This document shows positions 11,029-21,219 of a DNA stretch of 64,000 nucleotides, one piece after another. Below the pieces are notes generated by a model. It was not told the origin of the DNA, made no database searches, and worked only from the letters and a program-made list of their open reading frames with translations. The stretch lies in NCBI GenBank assembly GCA_019448385.1, contig JAGTXO010000006.1, positions 1,054,001 through 1,118,000 on the forward strand. Direction: 5' to 3'. Positions within the stretch are counted from its first letter, which is position 1. Each line of letters opens with the position of its first letter. Source of the DNA: Diacronema lutheri (lineage: Eukaryota; Haptophyta; Pavlovophyceae; Pavlovales; Pavlovaceae). A program made the position numbers and the translations under genes.

Positions 11029-14000
11029 TCGCCCGCGTCGCCGGCCGGCGGCGGCGGTGGCGGCGGTGGCGGCGCGGCCACGGCGGCGGCAGCAGCGGCG
11101 GCGGCGGCGGTGGCGGCGGCGGCGGCGCCCAGCGCGGGCGGCGGCGGCGTGGCGGCGGCGGTGGCGGCGGCGGTGACGCCAGCGGCGGCCTTGGCGCCGC
11201 GCGTCTGCGGCGGCGTTTCGGCGCGATCGGGGCTGCCCCCGCCACGCACCGCGCTCGTGACCGCGCAGACGCCGCCCGGCGCACGATCGCTGGCCGCGCC
11301 GGACAGCGCGACGCGGAGGCGCTCGCCGACAGCGTACATGTCCGCCACGCTGAACGTGCGCGGCGCGGACGAGCAGCCCGCCGCGGCGAGCGCGTCGTTG
11401 AGCGCGCCCACTATCGCGAGGCCGCACGTCGCGCCACGCTGCGCCGCCTCGTTGAGCAGCAGCGCGCGGCGCACGCGCGAAATGTCGAGACCCGCCGCGT
11501 GCAGCGTGGCAGTTATCGCCTTGGCGAGCATGAGCGCCTGCCTGCAGGGCGACGCGAGCGTGTCGACGAGCACCGCGTCGTAGCGATGCTCGCCCGCGCG
11601 CGCGACGCGCACAAGGCGCAACGCGGTGAAATGGCCGGAGGCGAGCTGCGCGCCGTCGTCACCGCCCGCGCCGCCGCGCTCGTCCGACGGGCTCCACACG
11701 CCGATGACAGCCTGCGTTGTCGCCTCGCTGCGCAGGCGGTGCAGCAGCGCGGCGCGCTCGGCGTCGTCCTGAAACACCGCGGGTTGCGCGGCGAGCGGCA
11801 CGTGGCAGACATGCCCGCCGCCGGCCTGCCCGTGCACGCGCAGCACGACCTCGCAGCACGCGTCGACGGTTGAGGCGAGCATGTCGCCGCTGGCGATGCG
11901 CTCCACCTCTGCCTGCGGGAGGCCGGCGCTCGCGGCGGCGGCGGCCAGCCGGCGCGCAGCCGCGTCGCCCGCCCACGCAAGCAGCGCCGAGTTGGCGGGT
12001 TGGAGGGGAAGCTCAAGGGCGGCTGGTTCGGTGGCGGTAGCCTCGTTGGCAACGGGCACGTTGGCGGTGCGCGCGTTGGCGGCGGGCGCGGCGGCGATGG
12101 CTGGTGGGGCGGAAGACGCGCCCGCGGCGGCGGGCGCGGACGCGGCAGCGGCAGCGGCTAGTGGGGCGGGGAAAACGCCGTCGGTGGCAGGCGCGGAGGC
12201 GAATGCAGGAGCAACTAGTGGGGCGGGAAAATCGGCGGCAGGCGCGAAGGCGGATGCAGCAGCGGCTAGTGCGGCGGGGAAAACACCGTCGGCGGCAGGC
12301 GCGAAGGCGGATGCAGGAGCGCCCAGCGGGGCGCAGAAAACACCGTCGGCGGCAGGCGCGAAGGCGACAGCAGCAGCGGCCAGTGGAGCGGAGGCGCAGG
12401 GCCACGCGCGCGCCAGCCGTGCAAGCCCAAGCCGCGCGCGAGCGACGCACGCGCCGATGGCCGAGGCGGCGGCGCAGGCCACGACGTGGCCTGGCACCGG
12501 TGTGGCCAGCCGCTCGCGGGTGTGCACGTCGAGCCGCGCCCCACGCCAAGAGCGGCGGCGCGCTGAACGGAGGCGCGCGACCCCGATCGATCCGCCCGCG
12601 CACGCGCGCGCCGGCTCAGTGTGGCCAACGCGCGCCGCTATGCAAGGCGCGCGCGCGATAACGGCGGCTGTCGGCCGTGGCGTGCGCGTGGCGGCGCCGC
12701 GGCGACGGGCGCGGCACACGAGCCGCTCGGGCGCGCCGCCGCCGCGCGGCACGATGTCGAGCAGCACGGTCACGCCGCGCGCGCGCGCGACCGCCGTGCA
12801 CGCGAGCCGCACGGGCAGCGGCGGCCCGTCCGGGCGCGCGAGCGCCGCCACCTCGGCGTCGGTGAGGCTGTGCAGCTCGCGGCGCGCGCGCGCGAACGCG
12901 GCAATGTCCGCGCGCAGCTCCGCGTCCGTGCCGAGCGCGGCACGCGCGTGCACGGGGAGCGACGCGCGCAGCGCGTGGAGCACGCCGCCGCGCGCGCCGC
13001 GCGGCGCCGGCGCGCGCTCGCGCTCAGCGCGCGCGGCGCGCGTGAGCTCGCGCACCGCGCGCGCGAGATTGCGCCGCGCGGCCGCGACGGGAGGGCTAGG
13101 TGCGCGCGCGCGCCGGTTGTAGCGCGGCCGCGCCGAGTCGAGGGGCGGCGGACGCGGTGCGTACGCCGCGGCGCGGCCCGCGCGCCAAAAGGCCGGCGGC
13201 GGGCGCAGCTCCGTCGCGTCGACCGCGGCCGCGAGCGCGCCGAGCGCGGCGTCGCTGTCGCCCGCCGCGTCGGCCGCGTCGACGAGCACGAAGAGCGCGC
13301 CGAGCGCGCGCGACGCGGCCGCCTGCGCGGCGGTGGGGCGGGCGCAGGCAGCGACGCATGCGGCCGCCATGCCGCGCGCCGCGGCGAACGCCGGTGACGT
13401 GACGGCCGCGCCGATGGCAACGGCGGCGGCGGCGACGGTGGAGGCGGCAGCGCCGGCGATGGAGGTGGCAGCGGCGGCGGCGCTTGCCATCGCGCGGCGC
13501 GCGAGACGCGAGGCGCCACCGACCGCCGCCGCCGCAGCGCGCGCTGCGCGCGCGCCGGTGGCGCGCATCGTCGCCGCGCCAGGCGCCGCCGCGCCGACGC
13601 CGCCGGCGCCCGCGCCGTCGCCGCTCTCGGCCGTGCAGGGCTCCGATGGCGAACCCGGCGTGCGCTGGCGCGTGATGCGCGCGCCGAGGCGCGCGCTCCG
13701 CGCCGCGCGGCCGGCGACGTCGAGGAAGCGCCGTGCGCGCGCCGCGCGCAGGCCACGCGCGCGCGGCGGCGCACCGACAGGCGCCGAGCGCCGCGGCGCG
13801 CACGCCGGCGCGTCGCTGTCGGGTTGCGCAGCGCGCGCGCGGGAACTCGGCGCGGCGTGTGCGGGCGGCGGGCGCGCGCCCGCGCGGCGCAGAGGCGCGA
13901 GGCGCCGGCCGCAGACGAGGCGTGTGCGCAACCAGGACGGCGAGGGCCGCAGGGCGCCGTCGACGTCGCGCATCGGCGGGCCGCGAGCCCGCCGCGCAGC

Positions 14001-17000
14001 CGTGCGGCGCGCGCGAGGCGCTCGGCGGCGCGCGCGCCGCACGGCGCGCGCGGCGGCGCGCACGCCAGCGACGGCTGCGGCCACGCCGCGCGCCAACACG
14101 GCCGCGGCGTGCGCCATCGCACCGAGCACGGCGCGTGGCGCGCCGAGCAAGCGCAGCAAGCGCGACGCCGTCGCGCGCGCCGGCGCACCGTGTGCAGGGG
14201 CCTCGCCAGCGCCAGCACCGACGCCGCCATCGCCGCAGCCGCAGGTGGCGTCGCCGCCGCCGCAGGCGTCGCGACGGACGCCGCCGCCGCCGAAACAACC
14301 GCCGCACACGTCGCCGCCGACGTTGCCACCCCAGCCGCCGTTGCGTGCGCAGGTGGCTGCGGCGCGTGCGTGCGGGAGGCGTGCCGTGCGGCGCGCATCA
14401 CACGGGCTGCGCGACGCGAGCGACGCCGCCGGGGTCCCCGCTGCGCCAGGCGCGCCGTGCGCGCCAGCCTCGCCGGCCTCGCCGGCGCGCGGTCGCGCGC
14501 TCGCCTCGACGTGGCCGCCTCCGCCGCCATCGCCGCCGTCGAACCGGGCGGCGGAGGGCTGCCGCTCGAACCGCTCGTCGGCGTCGGCCGCCACCGCCGC
14601 CTCGCGCTCCGCCGCCGCGGCGGCCGCACGGCGCGCGTGGCGGAGCGCGCGGCCGCCGTCCGCTGCGCGGCGTGGCGGCGCGGGCGCGGGCTTCGGCGCG
14701 CGCGGCCCCTCGGCGCGCTCGCGGAGCACGGCGAGCGGCGTGCCCGTGGCGACGCTCGTGCAGACGCGCCGCAAGGCGGCGCTTACGCACGCGTGGACGA
14801 CGCGCGCCGTCCGCTTGTCGGCGGCGCGCGCGGCGCGGCGCGCGGCCTTGGCGGCGGCCTTTTTGGCGCGCCTCTGCTCCGCCTGCTCCGACAGCGCGCG
14901 CGCCTGGCGCTCGGCTGCGAGCGCGTCCTCGGGCGAAACGGTCGGCCTCGGCGGCCGCGCGCGCGCGCTGCGACGCTGCGCGCTGCGGCGGTCGGACGGC
15001 GGCTGCCGCGGCGGCGAGGACGGCGAGCGCGAGCTCGGCGTGGGCGACCAATCGCCGCTGACGGTTGCGAGCGGCGCAAACGGGTTGTCGTCCCCGCGAC
15101 CCGCGGCGTGCGACAGTGCACGCGGCGTCGGGCGCCGGCCGACCGCTGGCGGGCCCCACTCGGACGGCGGCTCCGAGGGCGAGCGCGCCGTCGGCGCCGC
15201 GCGTTGCGCGGCCGGCGGCGCCTCCCGGTCCAGCGCCGCCTGCTCTCTCGCCGCGGCCTGCTCGTCACCCTCCGGCACGCCACGCGGCGCGAGCACCGCG
15301 GTGGCGCAGCGCGTCGCGTTGAGCAACGCCGCCTCCATCTGCCGCACGCTGGCCTTGGCGCACGCCACACCCTGTCTCGCCCGGCGCAGCGCCTCGTGCG
15401 CGCGGCGCACTTCCGCGTCGGCATCTTCGCGCATGCCAAAGTGCGCCTGTTGCAGCCGCAGGTCCGCAGGGCGCCCCTGCGCGCGAGGGGCACGGGCGCG
15501 GCGGCGCGCAGGTGACGGAGCTGGCGCGCCGTTCTGCGCTGCGCGCACGCCAATCGACGGGCGCGCGCGCGGCGGGGCGCGCGCGCGCGCGCGCGCGCGC
15601 GCTGCCTACCCAGCCGCCGGCCGGCTCGCGCGAGCGCGCCAGCTGCTCCGCCGCCTCGGCGTCGAGCACGCGCTGCTGCGCCTCCTCCTCGCCCAGTGCA
15701 GCGAGGTGCAGCCGGCGGGCTGCCTTGCGGCAGTTGCCCTCCGCCTTGCCCACGGCCTTGCGCGCCGCGTCGACGGGGTCGTCGTTGGCTCTGGCGCGCC
15801 TGCGCTTGCCCTTGTCGGCGGGCGGCGGCTTGGCGCGCTGCAGCGTGCCGAGCGCGTCGTCGGCTCCGCGCGCGGCCGCCCGCGGGCGGCGGGCCCCAAA
15901 AAGCGCACCGGTCGCCGTGCGCGCCGCGCAAGCAACGACCAGCGCTGACATGCCGGCGAAGACCGCACCGCCCAGCGCCACGGTTGCCACGATGCGCAGC
16001 GTCCCGTGCGCAAGCTGCGCTGCCTCCGCCGCTTTGGCGGCCTCGCGCGCGCGCGCATCGGCGGCTCTCATCTCGTGCAGCAGCCCGGCCGCGCCGCTCG
16101 CGCCGTCGCGGCCGCGCGCGAGCTCGCACAGCACCGCCGCCGCGCGCCGCGTGGGCTCGCGCGCGAGCAGCTGCGCGCCGCCGTCGGGGCGCAGCTTCTC
16201 AACGAACTCGACAAACGTCGCGTCGCGCCAGAGGGACATGCGGAAGGCCCTGTGCACCGCCCCCTCCTGCTCGCGCATCCGCCGTGCCGCCCGCCTGCCG
16301 TCGCGCGCGTGCGCGTGCGCGGCCGCGTCGAATCCCGCGACGCCGCGCTGCGCGTCGCGCGCGGCCGACGACGGCGCCGCCGCGCTGCCCGCCAAGGGCG
16401 CCGCAGCGGCGACGCGCGCGTGCGGAGCGACGGGATCGCCGGCGGCCGGCGGCTCGGCGCGCTGCGGCGTGCCGTTTGCTCCGCGCGCGGCCGTCCCGGG
16501 GGAGATGGCCGCGATGGCGCCGCCAGCCGCGCCGCGCGCCAGCCACGCGCATAGGCTGCCGACGAGCTCGCCGAGACCCCCGACGGTCGCCGCGGCGGCG
16601 AGTGCGCCGGGCTTGCCGGCCGACAGCGGCTCGCGAGCGTCGTCGTCGCAGCCGCCGGCACCCGTCTTGGCGAGTGCGTCGCGCTCGCCCTCGACGCCCG
16701 CCACGACCGCCGCCCCTCCGTCGTCCGCCGCGCCGGCCGCGCGCGCGGCCGGGCGCAGAGGAGGCGTGCCGGTGCAGCCGTCGCCGCTCGTCTTCGCCGT
16801 TTCCTCCACTTTGGTCACTTCGTCGCCACCTGCGCCATCTCCGACGCCGGGGCCCTTGGTCACGCTTGCCGCCATGCGCGCCGTGCCCGCCGGCCAGCCC
16901 GCCGACTGCTCGAGCGCGGCGGCGAGCGGCGCGACGCGCGTCGACTCGGGCGCGCTCTCGTCATCGGGCTCGAGCGCGTTGTGCAGGCGCGCGAGCGCGC

Positions 17001-19284
17001 GCTCGACGGCCGCGGCGCCACTGCCGGGGGCGCGGCTCGCCGCGCGCACCGCGCGCCGCCAGGCCGGCGCGAACATGAGCGCCGGCTCGAGCGCCGCGAG
17101 CGCGCGCGCCTCGCGCGCGTCGCTCGCGCCGAGGCGCGGCGGCACGCGCGCGGCTCCGCGCGGCGCGGTGCCTCGGAAGCGTGGGCTCAGCGTGTAGGCG
17201 AGGTGCTGCGGCACGCCGCGCGCCTCCGCGCGCGCGCGTCCGTCCTCGACCTCGCGCCGCGCCTTCGCGATCGCCGGCGTGGCGCGCGCGAGCCAGTCGG
17301 GGTCGGCGGGCAGGTGGATCACGACGAGAATCGGCGCCCAGTCCAGCCGCGGGTTCTTGTGACGGTCGGGCACGACCCACACGAGCAGCACCGTGCCCTC
17401 CGCGCCGCACGCCGCCTCGTAGATCCTGGGCTGCGAGCGCCAATCGGGCCTGACGCGCAGCGCCCGCGCGTGGTCGATGGCGGCGGCGCGGTCGCCATTG
17501 AAGTGAACCGTCGTCACCTCGCCGATGACGGACCGGCCGGACCGCCAGCAGAACACCGCGTCCGCCGACCCGCCGGCGATGGCCGCGAGCGATTCGGGCG
17601 CGGCGAGCCGCGGCAAGCCCTCGAAGGCGGCAAAGTCCTCGTGCGCATTGTACACGCCGCCCCAGCCGTCGTGCGCGTACGCGCGCGCGGCCGCTCGTAC
17701 CGCGCGCGGCTGGTTCTCCACGCCCGACGTCATGTGCCATGTCGTCCCCGCGAAGCCGGGCTCGCCCAGCTCGGCCCGCACGACGGTACCGTACCCCGCG
17801 CCCTGCGTCGGGGCGGCGAGGTGGTGCATGCCCGCGCCGGTCACGCCCTCCGTGCGCTGCCGCGTGACGATCGTGCCCGTCGCGTGCGCGAAAAGCGTGT
17901 CGACCACGGCGGGCGCGCGCCCGCTGTTCGCCCGTAGCCGCGCCCTGCCCGCTTTTAGCTGCTCGGGGTCCTTGGCGTCGTACACGCGCGCGTCCGCGTC
18001 GCCCTCATCAGGCGCAGTGTAGACGCAGCGGCGTTCGAGCGGCGCCGAGCCACCGCCGTCCGCCGCCGCCGGCGAGGTTGGCGCCGCGCCCGCCGCCACC
18101 GCGCTCGTCGCCGCCGTGCCCGTCGCCACCGCCGCAGCCGCCGCGCCCGCGGGGTCGTCGTCCCCGTCCTCCGCGCCCTCCCCGTCGTCAGCGGTGGTGG
18201 CGTCGCCATCGTCCCCGTCGCCCTCGCCCCCGCCGAGGCTGCTGAATGGTCGGGGCCCCCACGCCGAGGCGGCGCGCCGCTGCGGCGCACGCGGCGGTGG
18301 CGCTCGCGACGGCGGCCTTGGCGCCGCCGCGCCGCGCGGCCTGGCCGCCGTCGACAGCGCGCGGCCTGCAGCGCCCGTGAGCGCGTCGAGCGCGGCCGTG
18401 CGTGCGATGCGGTCGTCGGGCGCGCGCAGCGCCGCCTCGACGGCCTGCAGCAGCCCGTCGGGCGCGGATCCGCCGACACTGGCATCGCACGCCTCGGCGA
18501 GCCGCGCGGCCTCGGCGAGCCGCGCGGCCTCGCGGGTGAACGGGCCGAAGCGCCTGGCGCGGTCGCCGAGCAGAGCGCCGATGGCGGCGCGGAGCGTGCG
18601 CGCGCGGGTCTCCTCGTACGCGGCCGTCGTGAGGCGCGCGAGGCGCGCGTCCAAAGCCTTCTTGATGTCGACAAGGACACTCGCGCGGCGGCCGTAGAGC
18701 GTCGATGCGCTCGCCACGACCTCGGCCGCGACTGTTGCCGCGGCGAAGCAACACGCGGCCCCACTCTGCGGGGGCGCCTTGAAGGCATCGATGGGCGGCG
18801 CTGTTCTGCCGATGCGCTGCGCAAGCTTCTTGATGAGCACGCCGGCCGCCGTGGCGTACGCCGATTCGCCGTTGCCCAAGGTGCGCGAATCGGCGAGCAG
18901 GGCGAGCGCGGCGCCGGGCGGCGCGCCGCGCTGCGCGGGCGGCGCGAGGAGCAGGTACGCCGCCGTCCAGTGCACGAGGCCGCTGGACGCGCGGAGGCAG
19001 AGCGGTAGCACGACCACGAGCACCTGCCCAAACCGGTCCGCATCCGCGCATGCTTTGCGCAGGTTGCGCAGCGCCACCTTGAGCGCATGCTGCGAGCACC
19101 CCGTGTCGCCCACCCTAACCCTGCTCGTGCCGAAATCCGCGTAACGCAGCAGGGCGATGAGGCAAGTGGATGGGACCACGTGGGGGTGGGTATCTCCCGG
19201 CGACAGAATGGTGCTGAGGGCCAGCGAGAAACTGTCCGAGCCGCCCCGCCCGCCGGGCAAAGCGTCCTTCACGGAGTCCTCCAT
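382..19284 (-). CDS. giant multidomain polyprotein ending in a Fanzor nuclease
   Basis: I model one gene with exons 19284-15610, 15476-2235 and 2106-382 (about 1225 + 4414 + 574 = 6,213 residues). Both introns (15477-15609, 133 nt, and 2107-2234, 128 nt) are GT-AG, phase 0 on both sides, and each explains a frame change between otherwise continuous open frames. Order of modules: Ulp1/C48-like protease (residues about 35-195), a nuclease-like segment (about 500-650), a coiled region with one hydrophobic helix, Ala/Pro-rich linkers with further Ulp1-like modules (about 2390-2610, 4785-4885, 5030-5150), YqaJ exonuclease (about 3990-4155), chromodomain (about 5203-5243), Fanzor (about 5370-6075), acidic Asp/Gly tail and a final GPKRGRR basic motif that could be a nuclear signal. 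I know no described family with this architecture. The start at 19284 is the first in-frame ATG; an upstream exon is possible because a ccacag acceptor-like site sits just before it. Confidence 0.7.
800..3060 (-). other. Fanzor (eukaryotic TnpB-like) RuvC nuclease module
   Basis: The last about 700 residues match the TnpB/Fanzor plan across intron 2. A helical N-terminal half (KRWNYDRHTTRYFL and flanks) leads to the RuvC domain: Asp of VAADPNMGN (about residue 5814), Glu of FVPEPYTS (about 5996), a Cys cluster (HCSMP, RCGAE, ICPAC) as target-nucleic-acid-binding zinc site, and Asp in HRDYNAARNI (about 6056). All three catalytic acids are present. Fanzors are RNA-guided DNA endonucleases. An unusual point is that the first Cys pair is C-S-M-P instead of CxxC. 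Confidence 0.82.
2107..2234 (-). other. intron 2 of the giant gene (inside Fanzor)
   Basis: The exon ends in CGCACGCACAAT, then GTGCGCGCGAGG begins the intron. It ends in CTGCGCGCAG at 2107 and coding resumes with GTGCCGCGCAACG. Length 128 nt, phase 0 on both sides. Removing it restores one continuous Fanzor reading frame, whereas translating through gives Arg-rich nonsense and a stop. Confidence 0.75.
3420..3550 (-). other. chromodomain (in giant gene)
   Basis: Residues about 5203-5243 read YEVEAVVDERRKAGKKVTF, then QFRIRWRGYDESADTWEPE. This is the canonical chromodomain: an initial YxVExI-type strand, F-x-I-x-W-x-G-Y, and D-T-W-E-P-E with the Tyr/Trp/Trp cage that binds methyl-lysine. In transposon proteins chromodomains steer integration to marked chromatin. 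It is followed by a Ser/Gly-rich linker leading to the Fanzor module. Confidence 0.88.
3700..4060 (-). other. Ulp1-like module 5 without an obvious His (in giant gene)
   Basis: The segment reads RPVGLLVADR, then ALVRYDFAPLDADVAV (Asp about residue 5076), then SQPRGGDDGACALATFACL (Gln, and Cys about residue 5126). Asp, Gln and Cys fit a C48 active site, while the strand that should carry His has Val/Gly. It lies directly before the chromodomain. Confidence 0.4.
4500..4820 (-). other. possible Ulp1-like module 4 (in giant gene)
   Basis: The segment contains a hydrophobic strand (ARALGLVATRS) and then EPQSACNARAAALLCLQAV, which resembles the Gln...Cys helix of Ulp1-like proteases. The His and Asp are not obvious. 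It is one of several look-alike segments in the giant protein and is reported because the pattern repeats. Confidence 0.25.
5270..5430 (-). repeat. 18-bp coding repeat giving (PPPxAAP)n
   Basis: Tandem copies of a GGCGGCGGCGCGGCGGCG-like unit on the plus strand code PPPAAA/PPPTAA blocks in the giant protein. It is a flexible linker between the YqaJ-containing half and the downstream helical region. Confidence 0.7.
5850..6140 (-). other. USP-like C-terminal segment without the His (in giant gene)
   Basis: The protein reads DDDFVAVVRRGGRWF, ACEPGRARRLQWRSVL, then EEAFAVVYVRR. This follows the last third of ubiquitin-specific proteases (GHYVAYVR, Trp, DD, then a final aromatic-YRR strand), but Phe sits where the catalytic His would be. 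It may be a remnant or a ubiquitin-binding version. I see no matching Cys box upstream. Confidence 0.3.
6690..7180 (-). other. YqaJ-type PD-(D/E)XK exonuclease module (in giant gene)
   Basis: Residues about 3990-4155 carry all recognisable YqaJ/lambda-exonuclease landmarks: the helix Glu in GILGEAVALRK (about 4023), Asp in FSPDGLAI (about 4061), the Glu-x-Lys pair in VLVEVKTLTKAG (about 4076) and the Gln of HRDQLQLGMHVLG. This is the single-metal-site 5'-3' exonuclease fold used by phage and large DNA virus recombination systems, and by some eukaryotic transposons. Active-site residues look intact. Confidence 0.8.
9170..9660 (-). other. possible catalytically dead Ulp1-like module 3 (in giant gene)
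   Basis: The protein here reads VHGWCAH, then a TWEVEQI strand, then DAPDQAGVAALRVLYALV. The layout recalls a Ulp1 fold with the His region and a Gln, but Val stands where Cys would be. If the reading is right the module has lost activity. Evidence is weak and rests on the repeating pattern in this protein. Confidence 0.25.
10960..11200 (-). repeat. GCC/GCG trinucleotide repeat coding poly-alanine and poly-proline
   Basis: A run of about 22 alanine codons (10965-11031) is followed by Pro- and Ala-rich sequence, all from repeats of GGC/GCG on the plus strand. It separates two parts of the giant protein and probably varies in length between strains. Confidence 0.85.
11340..11990 (-). other. 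Ulp1/C48-like cysteine protease module 2 (in giant gene)
   Basis: This is the best preserved Ulp1-like module inside exon 2. The order is His in SGHFTALRL (residue about 2509), Asp in AVLVDTLAS (about 2530), then Gln and Cys in AAQRGATCGLAIV (about 2575). Gln-x4-Cys-Gly is the signature of the C48 active-site helix. All three catalytic positions are present, so it may be active. The expected substrate is SUMO or another ubiquitin-like modifier, or the polyprotein itself. Confidence 0.6.
12090..12400 (-). repeat. about 60-bp coding tandem repeat in the giant gene
   Basis: Five imperfect copies of a roughly 20-residue unit, read on the minus strand as variants of PAADGVFxAPLxAxASAFA. Each copy carries the conserved core gggaaaacgccgtcggtggc or a close variant on the plus strand. 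Copies differ by several substitutions and some length change, so the array is not newly formed. Confidence 0.75.
13440..15476 (-). other. coiled-coil and Arg/Ala-rich linker (in giant gene)
   Basis: The first part of exon 2 encodes a charged helical stretch (QQAHFGMREDADAEVRRAHE and onward), then Ser/Pro- and Arg/Ala-rich sequence with a Gly/Cys-rich patch near 14180-14360. I see no catalytic motif. Composition matches low-complexity linkers elsewhere in the protein. Part of this stretch could be spliced out in vivo. Confidence 0.4.
15477..15609 (-). other. intron 1 of the giant gene
   Basis: On the minus strand the exon ends in codon TGG at 15610, followed by GTAGGCAGCG. The intron closes with CTCGCGCGCAG at 15477, and exon 2 resumes in frame with GGGCGCCCTGCGG. 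Its length (133 nt) is not a multiple of three, so it accounts for the frame change between the 1,339-codon and 4,494-codon open frames, which overlap here. The intron is dominated by alternating GC. Confidence 0.65.
17330..17800 (-). other. possible degenerate PD-(D/E)XK nuclease segment (in giant gene)
   Basis: Residues around 560-650 read GSADAVFCW, then GRSVIGEVTT, followed by helical and beta-rich sequence ending in VLLVWVVPD. The layout Asp, about a dozen residues, then Glu-x-Thr resembles the PD-(D/E)XK core with the catalytic Lys replaced by Thr. It also resembles the arrangement of the clear YqaJ module later in the same protein. It may be a decayed or non-catalytic nuclease copy, or a chance similarity. 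Confidence 0.3.
18700..19182 (-). other. Ulp1/C48-like cysteine protease module 1 (in giant gene)
   Basis: The start of the giant protein shows the residue order of the Ulp1/SENP (C48) fold: His105 followed by Trp (SGLVHW), Asp132 in LADSR, Gln173 in PPQSG and Cys178/179. The spacing (about 27 residues His to Asp, then Gln five or six residues before Cys) is usual for the family. C48 enzymes cleave SUMO or similar ubiquitin-like tags and occur in several eukaryotic DNA transposon families. Assignment rests on motif order and hydrophobic context, not on a search. Confidence 0.55.
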
Positions 19285-19803
19285 CTGCAGACTGTGGGCA
19301 CGTCAGTGTCCGGATGGCGGCCCGGATGATACTTGGGAGAATTTACATGATGCCCTGGAGAATGCCCCGCTCTCCCACAACCAGGACCCGCCAGCGCGCC
19401 GAGCCTACTCGTTTGCCCGCGCCGCCTCTCTTTGCGCGCCCGAGCGCGGCCTCCGAGCGCGGCCAACGTCCTCCGGGGGCGTGCATCGTGGCTGCTCGGA
19501 GGGGCTGCGACGCGGCGAAAGCTCGCTGCGCGGCCGCAACGTGAGCGCGCGCGCGCGGCCGCGCGCCGGCCTGCGCTGCTCTGCACGGCCGCGCGCCGGC
19601 CTGCGCAGCCTCGTCGCGCAGCGTGAGCGCGAGCGCGCGCGAGGCGAGCTCGGCGGATGGGTGCGCGGCGGCGTTGGCGGCGGGTGCGGCGGCAGGCTGG
19701 GCGGCGGGTTTGGACGGAGAGTGTCGGGGAAGAACGGGGCGCATCCTGGCTGGGAGTTGGACGGCGCCCACCACGCGCTGGCGGATCCTGGTTGCCACCA
19801 CCA

Positions 19804-19822
19804 CCCCCCCCCCCCCCCCCCC
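19804..19822. repeat. poly-C run (19 C)
   Basis: A homopolymer of 19 C on the plus strand, followed within 20 nt by gacgaggaccag, a candidate 3' splice site. One of five such runs between 19.8 and 24.6 kb. Confidence 0.9.
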
Positions 19823-21190
19823 GGAGACGAGGACCAGGGGCATGGCCGACTCGCTGCGCCGCACAGCGCGCGGCGCGCGGCATGCTGCGCGACCTCAAGC
19901 ACATCCAGCCGCGCTCCGCCCACGCAACGCGCGCAATGCCGCGTTGCACTGCAGGTGTGCACGTGCGGCTCTCACGCGCACTGTGTTGCACGAACGGCAT
20001 CACGCCACCGAGCTGCGTCCGGACCACGCGCCGCGCGCAGGCGACCACACAGGGGCGCGCCGCGCCGCGCGTGCGCGCCCTCGCAACCGTTGCAGCACGC
20101 TCTGCCTTGCACTGCGCCGAGCCGCCGCGCGCTGTGCGCGTGCATGCAGGGCGCACGCGTGCGACGAAGCGCGCGCGCGGCGAGGCGCGCGGGCGGCTCG
20201 CTGCGCGGGCGGCAACGCGCCCAGCTGCGCCCAGGCCAGGCGCGCGCCCGCGAGTGCCACCGGGACGCACTGCCCCCGCCGGGGTCGCCGCGCGCTCTGT
20301 GTGTGCGCTCGCGCGCTGCGAGCGCGGCGGAACGTTCGTGCATGGCGCGAAGAGCGCGGCACCCGAAGACGGCTGCCCCGAGCCCGCGCCGGGTGGCAGC
20401 GAGCGGCGGCACCTCCTCGGCGAGCCCGCCCCGCGCCTTCCCCTCCACGTGGCGTTTTGAGGCAGACGGACACGCGCCCACACTGCGACTGGGCACGCTG
20501 CTCGAGGCAGACACGCACCCAACGCGCGCGCACCACGCGCCCGCGTCGGCGGGCCGGTGTGAACGAGCGAGAGCTCGGTGTCGCCAACGGGGGCACGGGC
20601 GCGACTTCGGTCCGCCTCTCGACGGACGCAGGCGACGCTGCCGGGAACTTCCCCGACGCCTGCACATCCAGGGCTTCGAGGTACAGAGCTGGGCAACAGT
20701 GCCGCTCGTCACCGATGAGGCGGCCAAGCTCGCTATCCTTGCTGCCCTCGGCTCCACCAAACAGCCGGGCGACCCAACGGTTCGTGATCGCCTGGCCGCC
20801 AGGTGCGAACCGCGCCCGTGCAAGCGCTTCACCCGCATTCTCCGCCCCGCTGCGGACGTCCGCCTGCCGGCCGCGAACACGGCCGGTGCGCGTTGCCGCC
20901 TGGCCCAACACGAAAACCCGCCCGCCCCCGAGGCCGCAGGTCCTACCTGCCCAAGCGCAGCCCAACGGCACGCAGACAGCCCGCCTTGGCAACCGACTCG
21001 TGCGCGAGCGCTCCGCCCTCCACAAGAGCCTGCCCCACGCCACCGCCGACGCGGAGCCAGCGCAGCCGACGCCCCTCCGCGACGCTCGCGCCGCAAGGCG
21101 CAAGGGCCCCGGCGAGACGGCGTCAACCAAGCCCGCCGCTGGCACAGCGCCGGCACCCGGAGCCCACCCCAAGCCCCCGCGCACGCCTCG

Positions 21191-21219
21191 CCCCCCCCCC
21201 CCCCCCCCCCCCCCCCCCC
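21191..21219. repeat. poly-C run (29 C)
   Basis: Twenty-nine C on the plus strand, followed 37 nt later by gtgcgccag, a candidate 3' splice site. Confidence 0.9.
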
